Below are positions 22,708 through 37,075 of a stretch of 64,000 nt of DNA, piece after piece. The position numbers were made by a program, and so were the translations under genes. The stretch covers positions 248,001 through 312,000 of the forward strand of contig JAJEKV010000295.1 of NCBI GenBank assembly GCA_021234155.1, written 5' to 3'. The notes below the pieces were generated by a model that saw only the letters and a program-made list of their open reading frames with translations, ran no database searches and was not told where the DNA came from. Positions within the stretch are counted from its first letter, which is position 1; every line of letters starts with the position of its first letter. The DNA is from Isoetes taiwanensis. Lineage: Eukaryota; Streptophyta; Lycopodiopsida; Isoetales; Isoetaceae.

Positions 22708-24493
22708 GAAGAAATGGAAAACTGTATCGACACCCCCCATGTCATACTCATATGCGAATGTTTCTTCCTCACTGCAAGGGTGCTTAATTTAGGTCTTTTG
22801 AAAGCACTATCGGACTTCAAGAATCTTATCCAGGTATATTTTCTGCGTTGGCCTGACATACAGGAAAATGGCCATTTCTTAAACTAACCTGCAAGCTTAT
22901 TATTGCAAGAGCTGCAATTTTTTATTTCAATTGTTAATCTTTCATGTCAATTGTAAGCAGGAGATTTCAAGACAAAAGGATAGTCTGAATGTGCTGAAAG
23001 CCATGCGTGGAGGTCCAAAGATCTTCTAACTAGAGCGAGAGATTGAGCAAAAGAGGCTACAATAAAAAAAATTATCTAACATAGTTTTTGCTATGATGCA
23101 CAACTACTGTGGTGAGATTTCGCTGCACGGATGCATGCTTATAGAGGCAACAACATCTACGTAGATGATAATGCTGATTAATGGACAATCTATATCGTTA
23201 TGGAGTGATAAGCAAGGAAAAGAAGATGAGATTGTTAACCAACATATGACTAAAAGGTGTTAAATCTCATTGCATTTAGTCTCTAGTAGGTAAAAGGCCC
23301 GCACCTCAAAAAATTGCATCTAATGTTCCGTGTGTTTTAACACATCAAAAATTCACACATAAAAACATGATCAGATGCTTGAGTTCCCCTGCGGTCGACA
23401 TATTTTTCCTTCTGAAAAAGGATACAGGATCAAGGTGCGTAAACAAGGAATCGTGATACTACAAGTTGATGATTGTGTGGCTTGTTAGCCTTGTTGGTGG
23501 GTTTAGATACCCTCTTCCAAAGACAATGTCCTATGGAATTTGCGTCTATGCCCGAACATTATTTTGTGGAAGATGCAATGGAGCTTCTCTTGTTTGCAAA
23601 GACGTGTTCCCAAAGCCTTAGATGGGATCTTCTTTGGTATGATTTTGTTCCGTGCTAGTGAATCTGCATCTTTGTTTTGATGTTTTATACTTCCCCGCAT
23701 CTTACTGGGATGATTTTATGAGTTTCATTGTCATGTTTATGGGGAGTCCCTTGTATGTGAAGAACCCTTATTTACGGGCAAAAATGGTTGAAGTTCTTAA
23801 TGCTTGGATGCCTTAAAAAAGGTACAGTTTCATGTTATATTGTTATATTTACACATGCATTTAAAAACAAACTCCTTGGGAGTTCTTAATGTATTTGGCG
23901 TATGTATGCAGCTATATGCCAACATCAGCAAGCTCAATGGCATCACTGTTTGAAGGCCACCCTTTAGCAATGGACCACCTTGTCCCCAATCTTTTGAAGC
24001 TTTATGTTTTGTTATATTTCTACATGACATATTGGGCTCACGAGCAGATGGAAGAAACAAGATATATTTAAGACTGTTGCAGTGAGCTTCTATGGTTAAG
24101 AGTTCATGGACGGATCATAAAGCAGCATAGAATATTGAATTATAGATCCCATGAGAAAGCGATTTTGTCAATGATAGTACACTGAGCAACAATATGGGCG
24201 GCAGCAAAGACATTTATTAATCCCGTTAATGATAAACAAGCAAATAGCTTGGAGGTTTTAAAAAGAAAAAAGGAGTCTGGAGGTTTTGGGATGACTTTAG
24301 CTTTTGGGTTTCCATCTATCTTGACCACATTTTCATTTTGACTTTGCTAGGTACTTTTGGGCACTTGCTAGAGGCAGTCATCTTAGAGCAAAGCTATCGG
24401 TGGAGGATATGGCTATCCCGCTCTTGTTGCAATCGAATGTGAAAAGGGAGTCTATGCCCTCTTAAGAGTTTCTTTAAGCTATGTAAGTACATC
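22708..24493 (+). pseudogene. Ubiquitin conjugation factor E4 (UFD2/MUSE3-type) pseudogene, internal exons
   Basis: Several exons align in order to the core of plant UFD2-like E4 factors, which extend ubiquitin chains. Exon 22708-22833 (phase 0, AG acceptor and GT donor) encodes ICECFFLTARVLNLGLLKAL and neighbours. 22961-23060 gives EISRQKDSLNVLKAMRGG. About 23085-23110 retains CYDAQLL. 23464-23640 gives VWLVSLVGGFRYPLP then CPMEFASMPEH..VEDAMELL. 23690-23821 gives DDFMSFIVMFMGSPLYVKNP. 23911-24030 gives SSMASLFEGHPLAMDHLVPN. About 24400-24493 gives EKGVYALLRVSL. Introns are kept, so it is not a processed copy. Frame breaks (for example an in-frame TAA after GGPKIF and a shift before CPMEF) and the missing N-terminus and C-terminal U-box show it is broken and partial. 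Confidence 0.8.
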
Positions 24494-26190
24494 CGTGATT
24501 TTTACAAAATGATGTGTGATAATTAGATGTTATCCTTTGTACTTCTAGTTGTTGTTACCAAACACCGAAAGCATTAAAACATTATGAAAAAATCATTTAG
24601 AAGTATTGTTGTTTGAATTGAAGAATGGAAACTCGTGTTGTCTCTATCAAATAAATTGACTCTTTTGAAACATGTTACAAGGTTGCATTTGATCTATGAG
24701 GAATGATGATAAATTGGGAATAATTTGTAATCTTAACTAGAAGCAAGGGATCATCTTTGTAGCTGAATGAGATGAATTTATCGCAATACTGAGGACAACA
24801 TTCAGAATTAATGACAGGTAAAATTGATGATTGTTACATTACAATAAACCTGCAATTTCTCCTTGTGCATTCGAAGGGTCACAATTAGTAACCATCCTTT
24901 CATTTTTTATGGAGAGGGAATTTGCCAATGACATCAAGACCAAATGGATTGGGACTGTTTTAATGGAATAGAGGTAAGTTATAATGCTTTTCCATGTGTA
25001 GTTGGCATTACTATTAATGAGATCTCTTGTGCTTATTTAGAATGATACAGTTGGATGCTTTTGAGCGCATTGCATGTTTTGTGGTATTACCTTCTTATAT
25101 CACTGTACTGAGTTTTATAAAAGTTATCACAATTACTTGCTTTTAGACTGAATATGGAGTGAGCTTGAGACTGCCTCTTCATTTGCAGATTTTTGGGGAC
25201 TACTATAAGTTGCATTTTCATCTTACTATCTACGGAGGCCTCCTTACTATCCCTGATATCAACATCATTTGATACAGAATTTAAACATCTCAAGTCCAAA
25301 TACGTGCCTGCAATATTCAACAAGAGTTGAATCAAGGTTGTGATTATGAAAATTTCCATTCTGATATTTCATTTGTACTCTGATATTTTTTATCTTTCTT
25401 TCATCTTAAGCATGATACGGAAAAGTTCTATCTATTGACCAAACTTAAGAGTTTCTAGATTTTCCTTCATTGGGTAGTTTTCTGTAAACATGGAGCAATG
25501 CTTGCAATCCTCATTTTCTGAAGCAAAATAAGAAAGTATTTTAAGGAACGGTTGAGCAAGAGTAAAGCAAATAAAATCAGAGGAAAAAAACACGAGTTGA
25601 ATACATCCTTTCCTTCCTCCGAAGTTTATCCACAAGAGGTTTGAAACTCTCGTCGGACATCGATTGAATCATTGTCGATGAATATGCATCTAGTGTCGCA
25701 ACAGAGGAAGCCGCGCAAAAAATGCGAAGGGCAATGACGGGCAAAATACTTTAAAAAAGAGTCTTTAAAAAATCGTATAAAGGGTGCTTAAGGGGTGCTT
25801 GGCTGGCGCAAAAGTGACCCCCACCTATATGCTTTGACCCATAGTGATGAGCAGAGCATGGTAACTAAAGTATCGACTAGCGGTTCCCTATTTATTGGAT
25901 CAACAAAACATGGACTGTATTTTCGGAAGATGCTTGTGTGGGGAAACAGGTAAGCAAATAGTCTCACTATGGGTGCTATAATCAGGTCTGGCTTTGTAAA
26001 TTTTGCCGGATTTTTGTCTTCAAACCGGTGTAAATTTTGCGAAATTTGATGTAGAATCAAAGGTAAGAGTTGCATGTTTGAAGTAGATTCGTTGTGTCTG
26101 TTTCAACTTTTTTACTTTTAATCGTTGCATTTGCTCTGGTATCTCACTGATATTACACTTTGCCATAGCAAGTGTATGCAAGCTGTCTAT
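24494..26190. other. Unassigned spacer downstream of the E4 pseudogene
   Basis: I looked for the remaining E4 exons (C-terminal core and U-box) and did not find them. No other gene or repeat was recognised. Confidence 0.35.
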
Positions 26191-27075
26191 GGATCTTAAC
26201 TAAGAATAATACTTGGGCCTGAGTAATACTAAGCTATAATGTATTAGGACGTGTATAAAAGATGTAATTATGAAGGGAAAGTTTCTTTGGAAAATAAGCC
26301 CGGTGAAAATCTAGTGATAGGATCTTAACTAAGAATAATACTTGGGCCTGAGTAATACTAAGCTATAATGTATTCAGATGTGTATAAAAGATGTAATTGC
26401 GTAAGGAAAGTTTTGTCGAAAATAAGCCAAATAAAAAATATAGTGATAGGAATTGAATTTTGAAATGTTAGGCCGATGAATTTTGAGTGCTTATTGAGTT
26501 TTGCTTCCACCTCCACATCGATTATATACCAAAGATATATACTCGGGATCTGTGTAAAAAAGACGAATCGCAGAAGGGAATGTTCGCGGCTTGCATTTTC
26601 AAATACTAGCGTTGTTATTACGAGGGGAACCTTCGAGTCATGGGGCATAGGCCACCAAAATGTCCGGGTATGAAGAAGGTGGAATTGTTAAACCACAACA
26701 GATTGGGTGTTTCTTTTATTACGTAAAGGAAAGTTGTGATTTTGGGATATAGGCCGCCAAAAATCTACCGGTAGGAAGGAAGGAAGGAAGGAAGTTTATT
26801 TTAACGTCCACGGAGGCCGAGAGGCCTATGAGACTAAGCACATGCGGGGATTTAAGGTGGAATTGTTAAACGATAAGAGATTGGGTATTTCTTATATTTG
26901 CAGATTGCCAGAAGATGTACTCAGATGTGTATAAAAGATGTAATTGCAGAAGGTAAAGTTTTGAGTCGGAAAATAAGCCGGTGAAATCTAGTGATAGGAA
27001 TTGAATTTTGAAATGTTAAGCCACATGAATTTTGAGTGTTTCTTAAGTTTTCGTCCATCTCCACACTCGGATGTG
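26191..27075 (+). repeat. Degenerate tandem/dispersed repeat, about 129-bp unit
   Basis: A unit starting 'ggatcttaactaagaataat' at 26191 recurs at 26320 (period 129). A partial third copy lies at about 26915-27075, aligning with 26375-26520 (shared 'gtgtataaaagatgtaatt', 'aaaataagcc', 'ggaattgaattttgaaatgt'). Between them two related segments share 'aggtggaattgttaaac' (26678, 26849). A ggaa microsatellite lies at 26775-26792. There is no coding capacity. Confidence 0.7.
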
Positions 27076-29190
27076 CTTATCTCCGTGATAAATTTGAGGA
27101 GCCCCACAATTTTGATCGATTGATTCCTATTGTCTAGCCGTTTATATCTCTAGTGAGCGTAAAGAGCGCCTCACATTGTAACTCCTAACGGTATTACTAG
27201 CACTGAAGACTACATTTACCAAAATCCATGATCTAAACTAACACCAAAACCGGTGATATGCATTTTTGGTTGCAAACTAGTGAGCTCTCTATAATTTGGG
27301 CTTGATTCTTCCAATCCATCTTGCTTTTGATAGACCTGGTCATTTTCGATAGTATCGTGCAAGCCACCACTTGCATTTAATGGCGCATAATTCCAACCGC
27401 ATGGAGACCAACCCACTTGCAAAAAGATTAGCACATGTAATTTTAAATTTGCCCAAAGTTGAATTTCATTTATCTTTGGTTATACTAGGTGATGGCATTT
27501 ACTAGAAACGTTTTTTGCTCGCCTCATCTTCTAGATGGTCTCCTTTATTGCATTCTTTGCACTAATTTCCTGAATGTAGTAGACGGATGAACCAATGCAC
27601 CTATTCATATCGCTTGCCAAAGACGCCATGTTTAAGCTACAATCGCTTGTCTCTTATATTTACATCGATCATCATAGACACACGGTATGCTCGTCTAGGT
27701 GAATTCCTATGCCTGTCTTTATATTACATCCTAATATACTTGGTAGTTTAGAATTATTCAGTGTTCTTACGGGACTTCAGTGTGATAGTTGTCACTGATC
27801 TTGAGATGAATCCAAACGTCTTTCAGAACGTCGAAACAATCTTGATGGTGGAAGTTGGATAGATTTTGTCAACCTGAACTATTCCGGTCATTACGAGCAC
27901 TTTATTTTTTCTTTGGAGCTTAAGGTGCAAGAAAGTATCAGTAAACAGATAACATCCTTGAACTCCTACGGTTTGCACAAAAATAGAAAAACCAAAACCG
28001 GAGAGATTTGAACACTATTTAGGGCGAAAAAACAGAGGAAATCGCAAGTTTTTATTCAAAATTGTAGGCATACAAAAATCTAGAGCAACGACAAGAAAGA
28101 ATGGTTAAAAGCAAAGGCATTTAGCTGTGGTATGACGTTAAAATTACTACCTATCTTTGAAAGTCAGTTCCCTATTCTTTGAGTATTTCTTTCCCTTCAA
28201 TCTCTTACTCCAGTCCATCCCACGTACATGTTGCCAACGTGCATTAGCTCTGTCTCATCTACTGGCGAGCTCTTATCAAACGGGAAGTATTCCCTATCTC
28301 ACGATATAATTCAACAATTTATTGCTCACCAGTAACAAACTGTGCTCTTATCTTATGCATTGAAAGACCATTAGATTGCTCCTTGCAAGCCTATTCAATT
28401 TGGTGCGTGCAAAGACTGGACCCTTCACTAAAGGAGCTTTTCTCTGCACACATTTTCTCATAGCAACGATTTGATAACTTGGTAACTTATTGGCCCAATC
28501 TCTAACAAACACGTCGTGTAGAATAAAAACTGAAATAATCTTTCAAGGATAATAGTTCGTATCATTTCAAGGGTTGTTGACCCATATAATAGACGTAAAT
28601 GTAGAAATATATAACTATTGGAAAGCAATTTGTTGTTTAGAGGTGAGACTTTTATTTTCAAATTGACCTTGGTATACTTCCTTCTACCGGCAAAGAGAAG
28701 AGCATAACTGAGCAAATAAAAAATCCAACGGCTACCTCGACAAAAGAATCCACACAGGAGGGGCTTGGTGGGATTTTTCTTCGCGTCTCCCCGTTTAAAC
28801 AAAAAGAAATGGTAAAAGTTAGCTCTCTAATTGGGAATTTCTCACCATTGGACGTTATAGTGGATTTAAATGAACAGGTTAGGAAGATTATAATGGATGC
28901 AATTGAATAGGCTAGGAACCAAAGAAATGTTCGCGGCAGCCTTGGCCGCCGCGATAAATTTCTTGTATATTTAAAAGTTACAGGCACCCCCAATCATAAT
29001 AAATGGCCACAATCGAAATGAGCGGCTCCTAGAGACCCAACATGCACTCTGGACGGATCCAACGACAGAGACATATAAAGTCCAAGAGACTTGGTGCACT
29101 CTCATTTTTGTCAATACGTTCCACACAAATTCTCCACTAATATTATTTCCTCCATCTTGACTTTTCTTACAATTCTATCAAGCAACCCCT
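27076..29190. other. Unassigned spacer
   Basis: No gene is recognised. It contains one copy of a dispersed 45-bp palindrome (28923-28967, listed separately) and ends in a tttg microsatellite at 29190-29220. Confidence 0.35.
28923..28967 (-). repeat. Dispersed 45-bp imperfect palindrome, copy 1
   Basis: On the minus strand it reads acaagaaat, then a GC-rich palindromic core (gcggcggccaaggctgccgc), then catttct. The same arrangement occurs at 49558-49603 and 50272-50320 on the plus strand. Confidence 0.65.
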
Positions 29191-29210
29191 TGTTTGTTTG
29201 TTTGTTTGTT

Positions 29211-31648
29211 TATTTGTTTGATTTTTTTTTTTTTTGAAGGATCAGATTAACTAATATTAATTCAGAGAAATACAAGAAGAGCGGTATTAGGGTACTCCTG
29301 CCCACACCAGGGCAAGGACCCACCTAATAAGTGTGCCTATCTACAACTCATGCCACAAATCTCCCCAGAGTGTCTACAATGTGGAGGGTTCTTTCCCCTG
29401 AACCACGCCTTGACGCTCTTTCCAGGGGATGCGGATCACGATAGATATAGCTTGTACCTCAGTTGCGGGACCAAAGCCACGAGGCTGCATCTGCATTCCC
29501 GAACACCTTCATGCGCGTGCCGCTTCGGATGAGCCACAACAACCCGGGCTTTACACGGATGAAGGCCGGACTCAAGGTGGGACCACCTACTAGGGTACAC
29601 CCCCAAAAAAGGACCTCTTGATTTGCGGAGTGAGGTATGAAAGAGGCAGCTGAACCCTTTGCCATAAATTTGGATATCGAACAGGAGAGAAACATGCAAA
29701 GTGTTCAAGGTCTCCTCCACGACCACCACCACACATGGGACATAAGTCGTTGATCCGAGGGTTGATCTTGTGAACCCATGTGTTCACCCTCGAGCGGTGC
29801 ACAATGTCGCCACAGCAATACCGAATCTTGGGGGCGGTAGATTGGGTTCCACACCCACCTCGATAACGCCCCACTCATCCCTGTGCACTCAAGACTCCAT
29901 CCATCCGAGGGAGGCAACTCATCTTGAACCGCCCGAAGCTCATAACGGGGACCCTCACAAACTTTGAGGGATCCACTTTCGCGGCACTTCCACACACGCC
30001 CCCGATGCATGGAGGGATTGGTAGAGCATTAGCCACCGTGCCCGTGATAGTGCGATCCCGTTCGAAGCGAAATCTATAACGAAAACAGGTTGCCGGGGTG
30101 CTAGCCGCCCATCCATATACCAATCGGGCCACCGTCAAAAAACCCTTTTTACTTTGCGCCCATGCTCATACTGACGAGAGGGATCAACGAGGTCGCCAAT
30201 TTCCACAGTGCGTGTGGTCCAGGGGGATCCACGCTGACGCTTCCAATCAACGCGCGCTGATGGCATCAAGTGCAAACAATGGACGGACCTGCTCCCAGGC
30301 TCGCAGGAGCCCCTTCAAAAACGGCGAGGCATGAGCATACGGCCTGATATCCACAAACAACGCCCAAGGGAGCCGCGCGGGCACGGACGGCTTGTGGAAA
30401 ACTATGGAATGAGACAGCGACTCGTGAAGCAAGACCATGCCCGGGGAGTCGAGCGCGTTCTCAAGAATAGCAAAAACAAACTTAGACAGGAGGACCTTGC
30501 CATGCAAGCGACAGATCAAAAAAGCCGAGTCCGCCTGACCTTTTAGGAGGGACGCACTTCCACCTGTGCCACCTTCACTACCGCCCCTTCCTCATTGCCT
30601 CCCCACACAAAGTTACGAACCATAGCAGAGATTTCCTGCACCTTACTTTCAGGTGCCAGGATGATAGAGGCCATATAAATATGAGTCGAGCAAAGGACAG
30701 ACTTTCGGCCTTTGTGACCCACGCCCGACCATGGGACGACTTCCCCCTTTCCACCAATTGAGATGCCGACGCCTTAGCGGTCAAACCGAATGTCTTCCCA
30801 CACCAACAGGTCGAGATATCAATGCCAAACGGAATGCCCAAAAGCCTAGAGCAGGTGTGTCTAGGGTCGTTCGGCCATGGGAATTGGGACACCACCACCG
30901 CATGGGCTCGGTACTGCCACCCGCGATCGAAAGCACTTCACCAATTCATAAGGCACCCTGTAAGCAAGGGAAAATGTGTCCAGCCCGGCTCCTTCAGATT
31001 CAACAGTTCGCCTCATCGCTAGAAGAAAGAGGGGAATGAATCGTCCGCATACCGACTCCCAATCTGGCTGCGATCCATCGCCATCCTCGGTCCCTCCACC
31101 ACACCGGCCTCCCAATGCAAAGTCAACAATCTGGTAGAGGGCCTCCGCTACAATGGTGAAGAGGAAGGGGCCCGAGGGCATCCCTGACGAACTCCACGCC
31201 CCACCCCAAAGATCGGAGAGGACTCACCGTGACACAGGAGGGTCGCTCTGGCGGACACTAGGAGCTTCATAACCACTGCCGTAAAGGCCTCCCCACATCC
31301 AAAGGCCAACATCATCTTTTTCAAGAACGTCCACCGCACACTATCATAGGCCTTTGCGAAATCCAGCTGCAAATACACAATCTGCTGACCAGTTTTACGT
31401 GCCCAGTGAATGCCCTCAAATGCCATTTGCTACATTCTTGAGAATCACTTTTGCCGGAATGAAGCCGCATCGCATGGTACTAATCGTTTCTTTCAAGACA
31501 ACTTGCAGTCTAAGCGAAAGTGCCTTCGCAATAATTTTGTAAACTGCCGCCAGAAGGGTGATGGGGCGCCAATCAGAAATGACAGCTGGCTCCTTGACCT
31601 TGGGTATCAACGAAATGCAGCCCGTATTGAGCCTATTTGTTTGATTTT
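29211..31648 (-). mobile_element. 5'-truncated L1-type LINE
   Basis: Flanked by a perfect 15-bp duplication, tatttgtttgatttt, at 29211-29225 and 31634-31648. A poly(A) tail (T-run to 29235) marks the 3' end, with CCTTC just before it. Minus-strand reverse transcriptase motifs are visible: SDWRPITLL (about 31560), motif A LDFAKAYDSV.W (about 31340), motif B GVRQGCP (about 31170), and motif C YADD at 31040-31051. The 3' part encodes a zinc-ribbon RVT domain (HRSRVNTW...CPMC...H..C, about 29700-29830). The endonuclease and ORF1 are missing: the copy starts within RT. Frames are broken between motifs, for example between PITLL and motif A and around motif C. It is a dead copy but with a clean insertion signature. 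Confidence 0.9.
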
Positions 31649-31689
31649 GGTTTTGCCGAACCTACTACTAGCTTACGTATTTTCATATA

Positions 31690-31847
31690 GGCTCTTCAAT
31701 ATATATACAGTACACAATGTCTGCACAATTAATTTTGTACCATTTTGTATTGGCATATAATGTTAGTAATGAAAATTTTAGGGCGTCGTTTCTTTGTGAG
31801 GGCAAAACATCAGGACGCAAGTTTGCATATTCGGAATCTCAGCCATA
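31690..31847 (+). promoter_or_regulatory. Putative promoter/5' leader of the Jagunal-like gene
   Basis: Only 199 bp separate the LINE duplication from the ATG at 31848. A TATA-like 'atatatatacag' lies at 31696-31707. A possible 3' splice site (ttttag then ggcgtc) lies near 31781, so the LINE may sit in a 5'-UTR intron rather than in the promoter. Both readings are inference. Confidence 0.3.
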
Positions 31848-33093
31848 ATGAAGACTGGAGCAGTAGCTGGGAGGCCGATGGGCACTGATGGTTCTGATTA
31901 TGCCTTTCGTATGACTATAGATAATAGTGGGTTCTTTCCTTCAGTTAAATTTGCTTTGATGCAGGTTCTTTTGGTTTTAAGATGGGATCTATATTTTAAA
32001 TTAATGATAAAGTTCCTCAGATTTCACTACACTTAGACATCAAATCCGTATTGGAGGTGAATTTATGCAGAATATCATAAGATAGCAGATGGAAAGCGGT
32101 ATATGCGAAAAATTCTAGCAGTTCAGGTATTTTTGCCCTCTTGTGATAGTTTATATGACCTTATAAAAGTTTGATCCGCTTACATTTTTGTAGGCAGCTT
32201 TTCTGATTGTCAAAGCATTGTGGGACATCTTGAATGGTGAAAGCTTAAATAACGTTTCCATTCTTTGTTATGTCTGTGAAGGAGCTGCAGTGTTGCTCGG
32301 TACTTTTGGTAAGTGCTCTATTCTTTCTGTTCTACACCTTCCACATTGGAATAATATTTATAATTCTTTTCATAATTTTAAGAGAAAATCAGCTCCAACT
32401 GTAGAGTGAACTGAACATGCTCTTATCCATATGTTCACGCATTTTCTTCAGGTTTACCTTTAGATTGATTGTGGCACTAGTTTGCACTTGTTAGCTTCTT
32501 CTTATATTTGTTTTAACAGTTCTATGTCTGCCTAACGTCAGTAAGCTTATCTTTTGCATGCTTTAGTAAGTATTCATATATTGTTATTTATGGATAGGTA
32601 TGAAAGGCAGTGCATCAACTCTATTGAGGACGTACATACTACTGACGACAGTAGCCATCTTTGGAAGCATGTTGAAAAGCAAGCTTTTGAAGGTAAAGCT
32701 ATTTTGCAAAATCATACTAAGTTTACGTCTCACTATGAAGCGACAACAAATAGTTTGATTTTGTGTACATGCATGAAACTAGAAACAGGTGGTAGACTCA
32801 TTTTTCTGACTTATTTATCTGGTTTCTTTAGTGGTCTCTAGATGTGCAGTTCTTTGAAGAGGTGAAAAGTAATAGTGGTACTGCACTAGACCAAGTGATA
32901 TTTATGATTCGGGAAATTGCAGGTAAGTACCTTATGATTAATTGTACTTAAGAAAAGGTTTTATTTAACAAAAAGAGGTCGTTTACATTGGTTGCTGTTT
33001 GTTCTTTTTCTAGCTATTATGGTACAAAGTGTTGGAATAACCACAGCCATGTCTTTATCGAAGAACCTTGCATTCAAAAAAGGATCTGCCTGA
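31848..33093 (+). CDS. Jagunal-like ER membrane protein, six exons
   Basis: Six exons splice in frame with GT-AG borders: 31848-31926, 32071-32126, 32194-32308, 32598-32692, 32832-32922 and 33014-33093 (stop TGA), giving 171 aa. The N-terminus has AGRPMGTDGSDYAFRM followed by YHKIADGKR, matching my memory of the Jagunal signature GTDGSD plus a YQ-K-R segment. Four hydrophobic segments follow (about residues 39-57, 66-84, 92-110, 136-159), and the protein ends in a basic tail (KNLAFKKGSA). Jagunal proteins are small four-pass ER membrane proteins involved in ER organisation and secretion. No frame break was found, so it looks functional. A LINE lies just upstream, and the convergent Rab2 gene begins 1.5 kb downstream. 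The family name is moderately sure; the gene structure is firm. Confidence 0.75.
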
Positions 33094-33836
33094 AAAGTTC
33101 CCATGCTGTTGATGCTTCTGCATTTAAATCTCCTATAAATTTTGTCCAGAATTTTAATTGGTACAACATGGAAGTGCTTCTACAGTCAAGAGTTTCTGGC
33201 AGTCCGCACACGGGTTAAATGTAGCAGGCAGAAATTTTGGAACATGATACAACTTGATTGTTCACAGGGTTTGCTGTTCCTTCTCCTTAGGAATTCGAAA
33301 TCTAAATGTTCTTCAAAACAAGAAATGTGCATATAAATGAACAATTTTTGAGCTTTTGAAGCCGACATACAATTTGCTTCTTTTATTAATGTGTTAATAA
33401 TACAATTTGCTTTTTTTATTAAAGTGTTCATAATATGCTTTTGGAACTTAAGAACCAAGTTCCATAGCTCAGCCTCTGCACCCTCAATCACAACCGCCGT
33501 TTGCTTCCGTTGCTTCTCTACCTACTGGGTACGGGAGAATTGGATGCTCTCCCCAAACAAGCGAGCTTTTTATTTGGTTGATGACCACGAAGGCTGCAAC
33601 ATTACAAGCATTTCTAAATATTTATGTAATGGCTCCTATTCTAATTGTTTGGAATTCAGAAGTTTAAGAGAAAATTGTAAGTACAGCTGCCAGCCATTTA
33701 ACTGTGAGAATTGGATAACTTCTCTCTGGATACCTCATCCAAGGATTAGTAACTTCATAGACGTGTTCCAACGAACTGAAATGTTCAGGTTATTAATGGA
33801 ACCTCTTGTCGGCTCTCCCTAAAATATTGGCATACT

Positions 33837-33975
33837 TCTTGAATAAATAAAGGTAATAGAGATTCATGCATAAACCTACAAACTTTGGTTTTGGCGGAGA
33901 CGGGATTTGAACTTGTGACCCCCCTTGTCCCCTCTTGGCACAAGATTAGAATCCTAGTTCCCTCTTTTGAAAAAT
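33837..33975 (-). repeat. Possible tRNA-derived SINE remnant
   Basis: On the minus strand, 'agttcaaatcccg' near 33903-33915 resembles a pol III B-box (GGTTCGANTCC). A weak A-box-like segment lies about 40 nt upstream. No clear tail or target duplication was found. Confidence 0.25.
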
Positions 33976-34254
33976 GTTGGCCGATAGTTTTTTTCTCTAT
34001 GTCGACCATGTTTTGAAAGAAGCAGCCACCTGGTAGTTACCGCAAAATGTTTTTTCCTCTTCTTTAGGAACCATTATTAGCGGTTGGCTAACTCGATCAC
34101 CCCGCTCAAACTGTTATTGAGCCTTTTAGTATAGAATTAGTTATGATTATCACTGAATTGCAAAGTTGATGGAGTTTGATTATAGAATTGAGTATGAATC
34201 CAATGTATGGCACATGCTACATCGCTTGAAGGCACCCTTCAAGATGTGTTTTGG

Positions 34255-34552
34255 TCCCTGAAGTTAGTTACAGCTGCTAACATGACGTGTGATGATACCA
34301 AATTAAGAATCAAGCTTAAACAATTGACTGTACATTTCACATAATAAAATGTTGCATAGAAAATGAACAGCTTTATGCCTCTATACCCTGAATTAGTTGC
34401 AGCTGCCAACATGGATGAGGTCACTCACCCAACACACATGGTAATTGATGATTTCAAAGCGATACTATTGAGAATCTCTACAATCTCAAACTTAAAACAA
34501 TGGACTGTACATTTCACATAATAAAATGCTGCATAAAAAATGGACAGCTTAA
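34255..34552. repeat. Imperfect tandem duplication downstream of Rab2
   Basis: 34255-34372 and 34386-34552 share 'ccctgaa.ttagtt.cagctgc.aacatg' and the tail 'actgtacatttcacataata'. The second copy carries about 50 extra bases. It lies within 350 bp of the Rab2 stop codon and may affect its 3' UTR. Confidence 0.65.
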
Positions 34553-34613
34553 AATAAATCTGTAAAATGCTATAGCTTCTTCAGGATGCCATGTATATCA
34601 CAAAATGAGTGAA

Positions 34614-36384
<1,771 letters not shown>

Positions 36385-37075
36385 GTTGGAATGTTGAAAA
36401 CCCAGAAAAGATGAAAGCCTTGGAGGACCTGTTTGTGACACAAAGATTCTTCGCAGTTTCGTGTCTAAGTCGATTGCCTTCAATGGTTTAACAACACTTT
36501 GTATATCAAGCACAATAAAATCCTCCAAGCATGCCCTAAGTTAACATGCCTCTCTTTAAGTAATGGCCTCCAGAAACGTGGCAATATTGCTCACAGCTTG
36601 AATGCCAAATTGATTGTTAAACACCGGCCACTGGGACACAGTAAAAATGATATTAGAAAAATAGTTATGCACTTTCTACATTCTTTCAGATATGCAAACT
36701 GTTGCATCATTTGCAATATTCAGCAAGACACGGCCATGGATGGGATCCTTTCAAGGAAACTTTGGCAGCCTTGTTGGTTAACATAATCTTTGCTTTCTCA
36801 ACAACAATGAACCACGAACTGATTGAAATTCGAGAATTGGGCCTAACTTAAATTAACGCAGAACAAATCATAACCTGTAGTTCTGCTTTCCAATTAACAA
36901 AGATCCCAAATACAGGCTCCTTATTTGACAGCCTAGAGATCTTACATTAACAGACTATAACCAATCCTGCACTCCGGATGTAAAAACCCTCTTCTGGCAA
37001 GTGCGATGGCATGCACAAGCAAAATAGTTACCTCAAAAATAAACATAATGAGGCGCTTACCTTCAAGAATCCGAG
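36385..37075 (-). promoter_or_regulatory. Rab2 5' UTR, probably with a leader intron
   Basis: Upstream of the ATG, 'aaacag' then 'gtcctcc' forms a 3' splice site, with a UTR exon from 36428 to 36385. A matching donor (cttgaag then gtaagc) lies at 37061/37060 and ends a candidate non-coding first exon. Leader introns are common in plant Rab genes. No TATA box is obvious upstream. Confidence 0.4.

Larger units (their letters stand above)
33094..34613. other. Convergent intergenic region between the Jagunal-like and Rab2 genes
   Basis: This holds the 3' UTRs of both genes. It also holds a possible SINE remnant (33837-33975) and a tandem duplication (34255-34552). The 143-codon plus-strand ORF at 33391-33822 has no motif and is probably chance. 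Confidence 0.4.

Noticed and set aside
26191-27075. CRISPR-like array
   Set aside because: Units are long, degenerate and not separated by uniform spacers; a plant tandem repeat.
33391-33822. 143-codon plus-strand ORF downstream of the Jagunal-like gene
   Set aside because: No motif and lies in the presumed 3' region; begins with a low-complexity segment of repeated aatttgcttc/ttttatt.
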